Origin: Arsukibacterium perlucidum DSM 18276
Lineage (GTDB): Bacteria > Pseudomonadota > Gammaproteobacteria > Enterobacterales > Alteromonadaceae
Assembly (NCBI RefSeq): GCF_000382165.1
Contig: NZ_KB907733.1
Span: 1 to 41,111, forward strand
Direction: 5' to 3'
Length of the DNA: 41,111 nucleotides
In this document: one piece after another, positions 24,600-33,385 of the stretch
How positions within the stretch are numbered: position 1 is the first letter of the stretch
How the letters are laid out: each line of letters starts with the position of its first letter
The notes under the pieces: model-generated
The model's database searches: none
Told to the model about the DNA's origin: nothing
The model's input: the letters and a program-made list of their open reading frames with translations, nothing else
Program-made: the position numbers and the translations under genes

Positions 24600-27485
24600 A
24601 TGAAAAATTTTAAACTGAATATGCTGACTGTCGCGCTGATCGCAGCCGGCGCCAGTTCTGCCGCCATGGCACAGCAAACTGCTGACGCCCGCGAGCAAGC
24701 AAAGCAAGACGATATCGAAGTTATTGCGGTAACAGGTTATCGCGGTAGCCTGCAAAAAGCGCAAGCGATAAAAATGAGCGAAAGCTCTGTGGTTGAGGTT
24801 TTATCGGCAGAAGACATCGGTAAGCTGCCAGACACCAGTATTGCTGAATCGCTGGCGCGTTTACCTGGCCTGGCCGGTGAGCGCCGCAATGGCCGTACCA
24901 GCGGTTTGTCGGTACGTGGCTTTAATGAAAACTACGTTGGCACCTCATTAAACGGCCGTGAGCTGTTAGGTATGGGTGACAACCGTGGTGTGGAATACGA
25001 TCTGTATCCGTCAGAAATCGTTTCTACTGCTGTGGTGTATAAAACGCCAGACGCGACTGTTATGGCTCAAGGCATCGGTGGCACCATCGACTTACAAACT
25101 ATTCGGCCATTAACAGCTGAATCAACCCTGACGTTTAACGCTAACTTTGAGCAAAATGACTACTCTGCCGGCAACCCGGATTTTGATAACAAAGGTCACC
25201 GTTTCTCAATTAACTTTGTCGACAAGTTTTTAGATGATACCGTCGGCGTAGCGCTGGTTGTATCATCAATGGAAACGCCACGCCAGGAGCAGCAGTTCCG
25301 CGGTTGGGGTTATGCCGGCGTTAATTTAAGTCTTGATGATAACGGTGATTTTATTAATGATCGGCGTAATTCTGATACGGTAAATGTACCAGCAGGTACG
25401 GTAGTACTAGGTGGTCATGACTCATTCACCCGTTCGGCGATGCTGGAGCGTGACTCGTTCGCCGCCATTATTGAATATACGCCAACTGACAAACTGACCT
25501 TAAAGTTCGACGCCTTGTATATCGACTTTACCGAAAACGACGTACGTCGTGGTCTGGAAGAAGGTGGCGCTGAGTGGGGTACTGGCGATTACACCATTAC
25601 CGGCGTTGAAAACGGTCTGGTAACCTCTGGTTATTATGATGGTTTTTACTCAGTAGTGCGTAACGACGCTCGTAGCCAGGAAGCCGACTTAATGACGTTT
25701 GGCTTAAACCTTGAGTATGAGCTGAGCGACGACTGGACTGCACAGCTGGACATTTCCAGCGGTAAAGTAGAAAAAACCATTACCGACGTAGAAAGTTACT
25801 CTGGTGTGGGTCGCGCTGGTATTGATGGTCGGCCATTGGCTGCCCGAAGCTGGACTATGACGCCAACTGGTGTGATGTATAGTGACCATCCGACTCTGCC
25901 ATCAGTAGATTATACCGATGCCAGTCTGATGCGTTTAGCCGGGCCGCAAGCCTGGGGTGGTGCGTTAAACCCTATCGAACGATTCCAAGAGCAGAATGGT
26001 TTTGGCCCGAGCACTGCACAGGATGGTTTTGTTAACCAACCGGTATTTGAAGAAACTTTAGATAGTCTTCGTCTGCAATTTAATGGCTTTGTAAACTGGG
26101 GCATTATTACTGGCGTTGAAACCGGCCTGGTGTATCAGGAACGTTCAAAAACCAAGATTAACAACGGTGCATTTTTAACCGCGCCAAGTTGGCCGGGTGA
26201 TGTGGCTATCCCTAACCCATTAGGTGTAGCCGATTTAAGCTTTATTGGCATTGCTGGTGTTACCGCGTACGACAGCTTAGGCTTATACAACAGCGGTTAC
26301 TACATTGAAACTGACGCCGCCCTGCTGGAGAACGGTCGTTTTGGCGATACTTACAAAATTGATGAAGAGCTGACAACCGCCTTTGCTAAGTTTGATTTAA
26401 ACACCGAAGTGGCAGGCATGATGGTGCAGGGTAACTTTGGCTTGCAAGTGGTAAACGCCAAGCAAAGTGGCGACGGTTTTAGTACTACCAGTAATGCCCA
26501 GGGTTTTACCGTGGCCACCCCTGTTAGTGACAGCGACAGTTACACCGATATTTTACCAACCTTAAACTTAAGTGTTGAAGTGGCAGACCGTCAATACGTG
26601 CGTACTGCGTTGTCTAAAGTCATCAGCCGGCCGCGGATGGATGATATGCGGCCAAATGCCCAGGTTACCTTCCAGTTCAATGATGCTAATATTCGCAGCA
26701 GTGACCCGGAAAACAGCCCCTGGGGTGGTAACTCCGGTAATACCCGGTTAAAACCGTTAGAGGCCAATCAGTTTGATTTAGCTTATGAGAATTACTATCA
26801 CGACAACGGTTTTGTTGCTGTTAGTTTCTTCTTTAAGGATCTGAAAAACTGGCACCGTAATGAAACGGTAATTGCCGATTTCTCGAATGTTTATATTCCA
26901 GGCTTTCACCAAACGTCTGGTGAGGAAAATAATGGCGTACCGCAGGAGCCATTATTATTTGTTGGCGGTATTTCGCAGGTAACAGATGGCTTACAGGGCT
27001 TTGTGCGTGGTTACGAATTCCAGGCCAGCGTACCGTTCGAAATTGTTCATGAAGCGTTAGATGGTTTTGGTGTTGTCGCCAGCGCAACCTTTATGGATGG
27101 CAAGTTGGATAACGGCACTCCTGAAGGCGGCAAGGTGCCGGGCTTATCTAATGAAATCTATACCTTAACTGCTTACTACGAGTACAAGGGCTTTGAGTTC
27201 CGGATTTCCGGCACCAAGCGTGATGAGTTCTTAAGCGAAACCCGTGGTTTAAGTTTGTCACTGGCTACCATTGAAGACCGCGGTGCTGAGCTGTGGGATG
27301 CGCAACTTGGTTATGACTTCAGTGAATCTAACATTGAAGGACTTGACGGCTTGCGGGTAACCTTCCAGGTGCAAAACATTACTGATGAGCCAACCTTAAG
27401 AACCAACGGCGCCGATGCCCGTCAGGTTACGGATTATCAGAGTTTTGGCCGGAACTTTATGTTAGGTCTGAACTATAAGTTTTGA
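24600..27485 (+). CDS. TonB-dependent receptor, TIGR01782-type (predicted maltodextrin importer)
   Basis: 961-residue outer-membrane receptor. A signal peptide ends near SSAAMAQQ, followed by a TonB-box-like DDIEVIAVTGYRGSL. The plug domain shows the TIGR01782 signature: EDIGKLPDTSIAESLARLPGLAGER, SVRGFNENYVGTSLNGREL, DLYPSEIVSTAVVYKTPDA and GGTIDLQTIRPL. This class covers Xanthomonas/Caulobacter carbohydrate receptors such as the maltodextrin receptor MalA. The barrel ends in the canonical aromatic residue (GLNYKF). Its gene lies divergent from araC-malQ and has its own promoter and ATACGTAT operator. That context supports a maltodextrin role; the ligand itself is inferred. GGGGA precedes the ATG. 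Two hairpins follow the stop codon. Confidence 0.9.
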   Translation: MKNFKLNMLTVALIAAGASSAAMAQQTADAREQAKQDDIEVIAVTGYRGSLQKAQAIKMSESSVVEVLSAEDIGKLPDTSIAESLARLPGLAGERRNGRTSGLSVRGFNENYVGTSLNGRELLGMGDNRGVEYDLYPSEIVSTAVVYKTPDATVMAQGIGGTIDLQTIRPLTAESTLTFNANFEQNDYSAGNPDFDNKGHRFSINFVDKFLDDTVGVALVVSSMETPRQEQQFRGWGYAGVNLSLDDNGDFINDRRNSDTVNVPAGTVVLGGHDSFTRSAMLERDSFAAIIEYTPTDKLTLKFDALYIDFTENDVRRGLEEGGAEWGTGDYTITGVENGLVTSGYYDGFYSVVRNDARSQEADLMTFGLNLEYELSDDWTAQLDISSGKVEKTITDVESYSGVGRAGIDGRPLAARSWTMTPTGVMYSDHPTLPSVDYTDASLMRLAGPQAWGGALNPIERFQEQNGFGPSTAQDGFVNQPVFEETLDSLRLQFNGFVNWGIITGVETGLVYQERSKTKINNGAFLTAPSWPGDVAIPNPLGVADLSFIGIAGVTAYDSLGLYNSGYYIETDAALLENGRFGDTYKIDEELTTAFAKFDLNTEVAGMMVQGNFGLQVVNAKQSGDGFSTTSNAQGFTVATPVSDSDSYTDILPTLNLSVEVADRQYVRTALSKVISRPRMDDMRPNAQVTFQFNDANIRSSDPENSPWGGNSGNTRLKPLEANQFDLAYENYYHDNGFVAVSFFFKDLKNWHRNETVIADFSNVYIPGFHQTSGEENNGVPQEPLLFVGGISQVTDGLQGFVRGYEFQASVPFEIVHEALDGFGVVASATFMDGKLDNGTPEGGKVPGLSNEIYTLTAYYEYKGFEFRISGTKRDEFLSETRGLSLSLATIEDRGAELWDAQLGYDFSESNIEGLDGLRVTFQVQNITDEPTLRTNGADARQVTDYQSFGRNFMLGLNYKF

Positions 27486-27524
27486 TGCTTAAGTTTGAGA
27501 AGTAAGTTCTGATAATTCTGCCAG

Positions 27525-27557
27525 GCCCGACCTGCTATAGTAATTAGCAAGCCGGGC
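27525..27557 (+). repeat. Imperfect hairpin after TonB receptor gene
   Basis: GCCCG / CGGGC and TGCTA / TAGCA arms form one imperfect stem. There is no T-tract, so it may stabilise the receptor message rather than terminate it. Confidence 0.45.
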
Positions 27558-27583
27558 TATTGGCAGAACAGGTTCTCCCTGGT

Positions 27584-27619
27584 AAAAGCCCGGCCTGGTT
27601 TAAGGGCCGGGTTTTTTTT
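27584..27619 (+). terminator. Intrinsic terminator directly before halogenase gene
   Basis: AAAAGCCCGGCC pairs with GGCCGGGTTTT (seven GC pairs flanked by A-U and G-U pairs) around a loop near 27596-27604. Eight T residues follow. It ends only 13 nt before the halogenase start codon. Confidence 0.8.
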
Positions 27620-27631
27620 GAGTACTGAAAT

Positions 27632-29122
27632 ATGACAAATGCAGTAAAGAAGGTAGTGGTATTAGGCGGCGGTACTGCCGGCTGGATGGCAGCAGCGTTG
27701 CTGAAAAAAGTGTTGGCCAGTGCGGTCGATATTGAATTGGTGGAGTCAGAAGACATCGGTACCGTCGGTGTCGGAGAAGCTACAATACCGCCTATTCGGT
27801 TATTTAATAATGTGATGGGCATTAATGAAGCCGAGTTTTTACGTGAAACCAAAGCGACGATAAAGCTGGCGATTAAATTTGATAACTGGCGGGTACCTGG
27901 CGAAGGGTATTTTCATACCTTTGGTGCCCCGGGCAAAAGCCTGGCATTTTGTCATTTTCATCATTTGTGGCTGCGGGCGCGCCAGCAGGGCGATAAAACC
28001 GATTTATGGCAATACGATTTGAACTACCTGTGCGCCATGGCAGGCAAGTTTGCGCCAATCAACGCCAAAGACAGCATCCTGGAACTGCCGTACGCCTATC
28101 ACTTTGATGCTGGCCTGTATGCCCGCTACTTAAGAAAGCTTAGCGAGCAAATGGGCGTGGTGCGCCATGAAGGTAAAGTGCAGCAGGTATTTCAGCACAC
28201 CAACGGTGATATTAAATGCCTGGTGCTGGAAGATGGCCGCGAGCTTAGTGGCGATTTATTTATCGACTGCTCAGGCTTTCGTGGTTTGCTTATTCAGGAC
28301 AAACTCAACGCCGGCTATGACGACTGGAGCCACTTTTTACCGTGCGATCGGGCGGTAGCCGTGCCATCAGAGCGCTTTGAAAAAACCGTGCCGTACACCC
28401 GCTCTATTGCCCACAGCGCCGGCTGGCAATGGCGTATTCCGCTGCAGCATCGCAATGGCAATGGCCTGGTGTATAGCAGCTCGCACTATACCGACGAGCA
28501 GGCCAGTGATTTACTGCTGGCTAACTTAGAGCATAAAGCGCTGGCCGAGCCAAAGTTTATTCGTTTTAAAACCGGTCGTCGCCGTCAGCAATGGCAACGT
28601 AATGTGGTGGCTGTGGGGCTGGCCAGTGGCTTTTTAGAACCGCTGGAGTCAACCAGTATTCACCTGATCCAGTCAGCCGTTGTACGGTTGATCCAGTTGT
28701 TTCCGCACAATGGCATTTGTCAGAGTGCTGTCAATGAATATAACCGGCAATCAGAGCTGGAATATACTCAAATCCGCGATTTTCTGATTTTGCACTACCA
28801 CGTTAATCAGCGCAGCGACAGCCAGTTCTGGCGCGATATGCAGCAGTTAGCTATTCCCGACAGTCTGCGCCAGAAAATGGCCATATTCGCCGATAACGGC
28901 CAGCTGTTCCGTGAGCAAAACGATTTATTTCTGGAAAGCTCCTGGCTGCAGGTCATGTTAGGCCAGGGTATTGAACCAAAAGATTACCACCCTATCGCCG
29001 ATAATTTCAGCCCGGAAAAACTGCGCGAGATGCTGGCCAATATTCAGGCCATTAAGCAGGAACCACTAAGTAAGCTGCCGGATCACGATACCTATATTGA
29101 AACCATGCTAAGCCGCAGTTAA
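27632..29122 (+). CDS. Tryptophan halogenase-family flavoprotein
   Basis: 496-residue FAD-dependent halogenase homologue (PrnA/RebH family). The FAD motif GGGTAGW is at residues 12-18, GVGEATIP at 47-54, and the diagnostic WxWxIP motif at 265-270 (WQWRIP). The LEPLEST motif near 335-341 holds the conserved catalytic glutamate (Glu339). The active-site lysine is probably Lys78 or Lys82, in TIKLAIKFDNW. No flavin reductase is encoded nearby. Such genes recur beside TIGR01782-type receptors in carbohydrate loci of Alteromonadales and Caulobacterales, where halogenation of tryptophan has no obvious role. The true substrate is open. The start at 27632 has only weak GAG upstream, and a terminator ends 13 nt before it. 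Confidence 0.88.
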   Translation: MTNAVKKVVVLGGGTAGWMAAALLKKVLASAVDIELVESEDIGTVGVGEATIPPIRLFNNVMGINEAEFLRETKATIKLAIKFDNWRVPGEGYFHTFGAPGKSLAFCHFHHLWLRARQQGDKTDLWQYDLNYLCAMAGKFAPINAKDSILELPYAYHFDAGLYARYLRKLSEQMGVVRHEGKVQQVFQHTNGDIKCLVLEDGRELSGDLFIDCSGFRGLLIQDKLNAGYDDWSHFLPCDRAVAVPSERFEKTVPYTRSIAHSAGWQWRIPLQHRNGNGLVYSSSHYTDEQASDLLLANLEHKALAEPKFIRFKTGRRRQQWQRNVVAVGLASGFLEPLESTSIHLIQSAVVRLIQLFPHNGICQSAVNEYNRQSELEYTQIRDFLILHYHVNQRSDSQFWRDMQQLAIPDSLRQKMAIFADNGQLFREQNDLFLESSWLQVMLGQGIEPKDYHPIADNFSPEKLREMLANIQAIKQEPLSKLPDHDTYIETMLSRS

Positions 29123-29178
29123 CCATCTGAGGATTAAAAAGTACTGTTTACAACTAAAAAAATAAAATCAAAAATTTA

Positions 29179-29247
29179 GCCAGCCATTGTCATCAGGAAA
29201 CCGTACTTTCCCCACTGCTTGCAGATGGTTTCCTGATACTGGCTGGC
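29179..29247. terminator. Long imperfect inverted repeat, probable terminator
   Basis: GCCAGCCA and ATCAGGAAACC in the left arm (29179-29202) match GGTTTCCTGAT and TGGCTGGC in the right arm (29227-29247), with a small bulge and a 24-nt loop. It lies between the convergent halogenase and esterase genes. On the minus strand it is followed by a T-rich run, as expected for a terminator of the esterase gene. The stem is unusually long. Confidence 0.55.
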
Positions 29248-29257
29248 CCTGGCAAAC

Positions 29258-30541
29258 TCAGTCTGAATACTTAACGCTTTGCGCTTTAAATTTACCTGAC
29301 TTTACAAAACGTTCTAACCATTTTGTAAATTTCACATTTGCTGCACTTTGCTCCTGATAAAACGGGTGAGGCATGTCTGGCGTGGCAAAGGCATCTGTCA
29401 GGATAGTATGGATATTGCCGCTGCCAATATAGTACTGATAGTTGGTTGTTGTTTCAGATAAAAAGGCTAATGTCGCTTCCATTCTGGCATTCCACTCGGC
29501 GAAGTATAAATAGTCAGACTCGTTTAATCCCCAGGAGAAAGGATTGCTGTTACCCAGATCATTTTGGTCCATCATTTTTAGAAACTGCACTTGCACCCAA
29601 TCGAATTGCGTCGTGTATTGCGCGAATCGACTTTGCGGGTAGGCCTCACTTAATTTTGTGAAAATGGCAGAGTTAAAATCCAGTGCGGAATAAGTCGTTA
29701 ATGCTTCACTAAACAGCAAAGGCAGGCTTGCTTCCACATTCCAGACCTTATCGAAATCAAACACGTTATCAATGAAACCCTGGGTTACTATAGCCTCTGA
29801 AGCATCGGCAAATAACGCGCTATCTGCTTTGGGGAAGGCAGCCTGTAAATAAGGGAAATTTAAGGTGGCACCATAACCACCGGCGCTGGAACCCGTTACT
29901 AAGAGCTTGTTAATTTTTTTCTGTTTTTTACCATCTAAATTTTGTTTCAACCATTCTCTGACGGCCATAAAATTGTCAAAACCCCGGTGTTTAACGGTTA
30001 GCGGAGCACCTGGATAGCCGGTGATAGAGCCGTCTGCATCTGTATACACCGTATCAACCGATCCAATGTGAATATCACCGGTACAATAAGGAATAAATAC
30101 CTTACTCCAGTCTTTGAATGGGTTATCTTTTTCGTTATCGTTAAAAATTCCGCCTGCGTCTATCGGCGAATTTTCGGCCAATATTGAAGGGTTATAAGCC
30201 GGGCGGGCTGCGGGCACACCAGCCAGAGCCAGCGAGGCAACACAGGTTGCATCATTCCAGCAAGCACCACCACCATTGAAATAAACCAGCAGGTTTTTAC
30301 TTTTGCCTTGTTTAAAGTAAAAGTGAAATGCGTTATCCAGCGGTTCGCCGCTAACCGGGTTTGGTACTGTGTCAAAAGCACAGCCCGGATTAATAGTTTT
30401 ACTGATGCCCTGATCATCAGTTATGTCCATTTGGGCATCCACCGGGATCACTTGCCACTCAGATGATCCGGTTTTGCCCTGCGCACCAGCCGTTACAATG
30501 TTTAAAGATAATACTGCAACAAGCCATAAAGTTCTTTTCAT
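29258..30541 (-). CDS. Pectinacetylesterase-family exported esterase
   Basis: 427-residue protein (vtpJ-therm/pectinacetylesterase type) with an export signal (KRTLWLVAVLSLNIVTAGAQG). The catalytic elements are the oxyanion-type LLVYFNGGGACWND near residues 84-97, the nucleophile Ser219 in GSSAGGYG, the PYCTGDIHIG segment at 151-160, and candidate late histidines in GSGNIHTIL and PHPFY. Cysteines (Cys54, Cys94, Cys100, Cys153) suggest disulphides. The start ATG at 30541 is preferred over the one at 30553, which would add an acidic MDAD before the signal peptide. The neighbouring genes show no pectinase, so the acetylated substrate is not known and could be an acetylated glycan or a polyester. 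It ends at the long inverted repeat. Confidence 0.85.
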   Translation of the reverse strand: MKRTLWLVAVLSLNIVTAGAQGKTGSSEWQVIPVDAQMDITDDQGISKTINPGCAFDTVPNPVSGEPLDNAFHFYFKQGKSKNLLVYFNGGGACWNDATCVASLALAGVPAARPAYNPSILAENSPIDAGGIFNDNEKDNPFKDWSKVFIPYCTGDIHIGSVDTVYTDADGSITGYPGAPLTVKHRGFDNFMAVREWLKQNLDGKKQKKINKLLVTGSSAGGYGATLNFPYLQAAFPKADSALFADASEAIVTQGFIDNVFDFDKVWNVEASLPLLFSEALTTYSALDFNSAIFTKLSEAYPQSRFAQYTTQFDWVQVQFLKMMDQNDLGNSNPFSWGLNESDYLYFAEWNARMEATLAFLSETTTNYQYYIGSGNIHTILTDAFATPDMPHPFYQEQSAANVKFTKWLERFVKSGKFKAQSVKYSD

Positions 30542-30889
30542 ATCAGCGTCCATTTCAATATTAAGAATTGCCGGGCGTTATTGCCTCGATTAAAAGATAG
30601 TTTAACTTTATGAATAAACAACTAACATTTGTTAAATTTAGTGGGGTGGAAGCTCTGGCTCTGCACAGCGCTGATATTTAGACTCGGCCGGAAATTTTTA
30701 CAATTTAGCGCTGCCAGCGTGAACTACTTACCATGCCAGCCGAAGCCAGATCAGGCTAAACATAGTGCTGGCGTAGCCTGCGCAAAGTGGAACAGCTTTT
30801 GCTGACTATCATTAAGGTGTCAGTGTCATAGTGGCGCTGAAGATAGTCGAAATAAAACACACTGCTGTTAGCAATAAAAGGAGAACGAC
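30542..30889. other. Intergenic region without a recognised gene
   Basis: This 348-bp gap separates the divergent esterase and OsmC-like genes. It holds an AT-rich promoter-like stretch near 30590-30640 and GGAG just before the OsmC start. I see no conserved RNA, operator or convincing small gene; the only ORF (ATG near 30611, 23 codons) has no ribosome-binding site. Confidence 0.5.
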
Positions 30890-31327
30890 ATGGCAATTAT
30901 CAATTGGGCAACAGCCAAATATGAAGGCCTGGGCAAAGATGGTAAAGGACATGTTTCCACCCAGTCAGGCGCACTGAAAGACCAACCTTACGGTTTTAAT
31001 ACCCGGTTTGAAGATAAAGAAGGCACCAACCCCGAGGAGCAAATTGCCGCCGCGCATGCTTCTTGTTTTACCATGGCGTTATCGTTCGGTCTGGCTAAGC
31101 TTGGCTACAGCAAAGGGTCTTTAAATTCCAAAGCCAGCATCACTCTGGTTAAAGACGGCGACGGTTTTACCATCACCAAATCTGAAATCAAGTTAGACGC
31201 CAAAGTACCAGGTATAAGTGGTGAAGATTTTGAAAAAGCCGCAGTTGAAGCAAAGTTAACCTGCCCGATTTCCAGGTTACTGAACTGCGACACTACGCTG
31301 GATATTATGTCCTTTGACGGTAATTAG
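30890..31327 (+). CDS. osmC: OsmC-family peroxiredoxin
   Basis: 145-residue thiol peroxidase that reduces organic hydroperoxides. The family's two reactive cysteines are present: Cys59 in AAHASCFTMALS and Cys125 in LTCPISRLL. The N-terminal FNTRFED and the NPEEQIAAAHAS motif match OsmC rather than Ohr. Length equals that of E. coli OsmC. GGAG precedes the ATG by about 7 nt. It sits alone; the upstream gap may hold stress-related control, but no specific site was read. Confidence 0.9.
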   Translation: MAIINWATAKYEGLGKDGKGHVSTQSGALKDQPYGFNTRFEDKEGTNPEEQIAAAHASCFTMALSFGLAKLGYSKGSLNSKASITLVKDGDGFTITKSEIKLDAKVPGISGEDFEKAAVEAKLTCPISRLLNCDTTLDIMSFDGN

Positions 31328-31436
31328 TTTCAGCTTTTTGCCCGGGCAGAGCTCTGTTGATCTGGATCAGTCCATGGGCGCTGGCTTTGCGTTAAAGTAG
31401 TGGCATCACCAACACATACCGTCAGGGGTACTGTTA

Positions 31437-31685
31437 ATGTTAAACGAAAAGCACGATTTAATTCATGAATTGCCAGAGCACAAAGAGTTGATTCATACCT
31501 TGAAAATGGAAAATCATCATTTCGCCCGTTTATTTGATGAGTATCATGAGATTGATCATGAAGTACGGCGCATTGAAACCGGCGTGGAAGCCACGTCAGA
31601 TGATCATCTGGAGCAACGCAAGAAGCAAAGACTGCTGCTAAAAGACCAGCTGTTTGAAATGATTCAAAAAGAGCTTACTGCTTAA
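31437..31685 (+). CDS. YdcH-family (DUF465) small coiled-coil protein
   Basis: 82-residue, highly charged helical protein. The LPEHKELIHTLKMENHHFARLFDEYHEIDHEVRRIE stretch and the closing QRKKQRLLLKDQLFEMIQK match DUF465 (YdcH). The function of this family is unknown. A TCAGGGG ribosome-binding-like site lies 10 nt or so before the ATG. It is followed by a strong terminator. Confidence 0.88.
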   Translation: MLNEKHDLIHELPEHKELIHTLKMENHHFARLFDEYHEIDHEVRRIETGVEATSDDHLEQRKKQRLLLKDQLFEMIQKELTA

Positions 31686-31701
31686 TTTACCCGAACTTAA
31701 T

Positions 31702-31739
31702 AAAAATCGCTGATTGGCTTTCGCCATCAGCGATTTTTT
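31702..31739. terminator. Terminator after ydcH-like gene
   Basis: AAAAATCGCTGAT-GGC pairs with GCC-ATCAGCGATTTTT with a single-base bulge and a TTTC loop. The A- and T-tracts allow function on both strands, between the ydcH-like gene and the convergent large gene. Confidence 0.85.
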
Positions 31740-31816
31740 ATTAGAAGTACCTGGTATTTTCGCCACGCGCGTCTTGCAGCGTCGCTGTTAAACATCTAAA
31801 AGCTGGGCATAAAATA

Positions 31817-33244
31817 CTAGTTTTGCTTCATCGTGGCGTTTTGCCACAAATTCTGGTGGGCCGGCTCAGTGAAAAACTGCTCTGGCTGCCAGCAGCGGGG
31901 CAGTAGTTTTCTGAGGTAACGCTCCTCACCATCCTGATACAAGGCGTTCAGTAGCGCCTTTAACCGATGCTCCGGCAATACAGCCAGCCGCTCGCGGGCG
32001 GCTTTAAAGTACAGGTTGTAATCGGTTTGCAGGCTGATATCCAGCCCGGTGTTGCGGTACTGCTGCTGGCGACTGACTACCCGGCAATTCGGCTGCTCTG
32101 GCTTTTGTGGGTACAGGCCGTTAACAATGGCAAATTCATAGCGGTCCTGCGGTTGATTATCCGCACCGAGCGGGGTAAATACCACGCCATAACCTTGTGG
32201 AAATAAACCGGTTATCCGCAGCAGCTGATCGACCAGCAGACCATTGTATTCGTTCTTTTTCGCGCCCTCGCGCATTAACAATGCCGCTTTGGGTAATAGC
32301 GCATAGTTAAAACGTTGCCGGCCCGGCAATACGATAGATGCATACACCTGTGGCACTTTTAGCAAACCGCCAAACAGGGTTTTATCAGCGGGTTTCAGCT
32401 GCAACAGCTGGCTAAGCCAGTGCAAACGTTGTTGCTGGGCGGCAAAGTACTGTTCGCGCTCAATTTTATCATTGCCTTTGTACGGCGCAATGCCAAAACC
32501 CTGCTGTAACAATGCCAGGCTGGCTTCGCTGCTCACTTTTAACAGCCGCTCGCGCTCGTCCAGATTCAACGGCCGGTCCGGGTCGAACTGGGCTAATTCA
32601 CCCTGAACAATGCCCAGTGCCTCAGGGTGCAGCAGGCCGATATCCTGCAACAAAACTGCCATCACTATTGGTAATTGCACATGCTGCCGGTACGGGCAGT
32701 CGTCCGGTGCCTGGCGGTTACGCAGCTGGTAATGGCTGACCAGTGCCGGCTCGTCGAGCAACTGCTGGGCCAGTAAGTGATCCAGCAAGCGCAGGCTCAG
32801 CACAGCCCGGTATAGTGGTTTATAGGCAAACTGCACCAGTTCCCGCTGGCGTTTAGCGGTAGGCACCATAATTTGCAGACACCCCAGTAAACGGGCACTG
32901 AATGCCAGGGTTTCACTGTTGCTTTCGCCCTCTGACAACTTCAACAGCTGCTCGGCCAGCATTTGTAAGTCGGCCCAACGCATCAGCCGTGCCCGTTCGT
33001 CCTGATACTGTAATTCGCTGTAATACTGCCGGGCTTGCTTTTTTGCAGCCTGGCTGACATTGCTGGCTTGTTGCAACTGTTGCCAGCGATGTTCTGCTTG
33101 TTTCAGTTCAGTCTGTTGCTGGCGGTAACTGGCAAAAAACGCTTTGCTGCGCTGAAAAAAACAGTTGGGCTCGCCGGAGTACAGTACATCCAGCAAACGT
33201 TCCAGCCGGTACACCATTACCGAACTTTTGGCAGTTTTTTTCAC
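31817..33244 (-). CDS. Conserved protein resembling a degenerate HD-GYP domain
   Basis: 475-residue cytoplasmic protein of unknown function. The N-terminal third is helical and glutamine/alanine-rich (coiled-coil-like at about 35-100). Residues 188-206 (HVQLPIVMAVLLQDIGLLHP) strongly resemble the HD-GYP core HxxxxxxxALLHDIGK, but the HD pair is QD at 200-201 and the following lysine is lost. Further down, YASIVLPGRQRFNYALLPKAALLMREG and the LFPQGYGVVFTPLGADN region with FAIVNG and YPQKPEQPNCRVV recall the C-terminal part of HD-GYP proteins ('YPxGxxVxLxxGexgvV'). This suggests a catalytically inactive c-di-GMP-phosphodiesterase-like fold. The start is a GTG at 33244 with GGAAA upstream; an ATG at 33217 is possible. 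Confidence is good that it is a real gene, lower for the fold. Confidence 0.75.
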   Translation of the reverse strand: MKKTAKSSVMVYRLERLLDVLYSGEPNCFFQRSKAFFASYRQQQTELKQAEHRWQQLQQASNVSQAAKKQARQYYSELQYQDERARLMRWADLQMLAEQLLKLSEGESNSETLAFSARLLGCLQIMVPTAKRQRELVQFAYKPLYRAVLSLRLLDHLLAQQLLDEPALVSHYQLRNRQAPDDCPYRQHVQLPIVMAVLLQDIGLLHPEALGIVQGELAQFDPDRPLNLDERERLLKVSSEASLALLQQGFGIAPYKGNDKIEREQYFAAQQQRLHWLSQLLQLKPADKTLFGGLLKVPQVYASIVLPGRQRFNYALLPKAALLMREGAKKNEYNGLLVDQLLRITGLFPQGYGVVFTPLGADNQPQDRYEFAIVNGLYPQKPEQPNCRVVSRQQQYRNTGLDISLQTDYNLYFKAARERLAVLPEHRLKALLNALYQDGEERYLRKLLPRCWQPEQFFTEPAHQNLWQNATMKQN

Positions 33245-33385
33245 CTTACGGTTTCCTTATTGCTTAGCAAATTGGCAAAGCTTCTTGCTGGCTAACATAG
33301 CCTGAGTTTGCGCTAATGGGAAGTCAGAAACCGGTTGCACCATTTTGGTTACCGGCAAATGACTGCTGCGCCATTTTAGCGCTTG

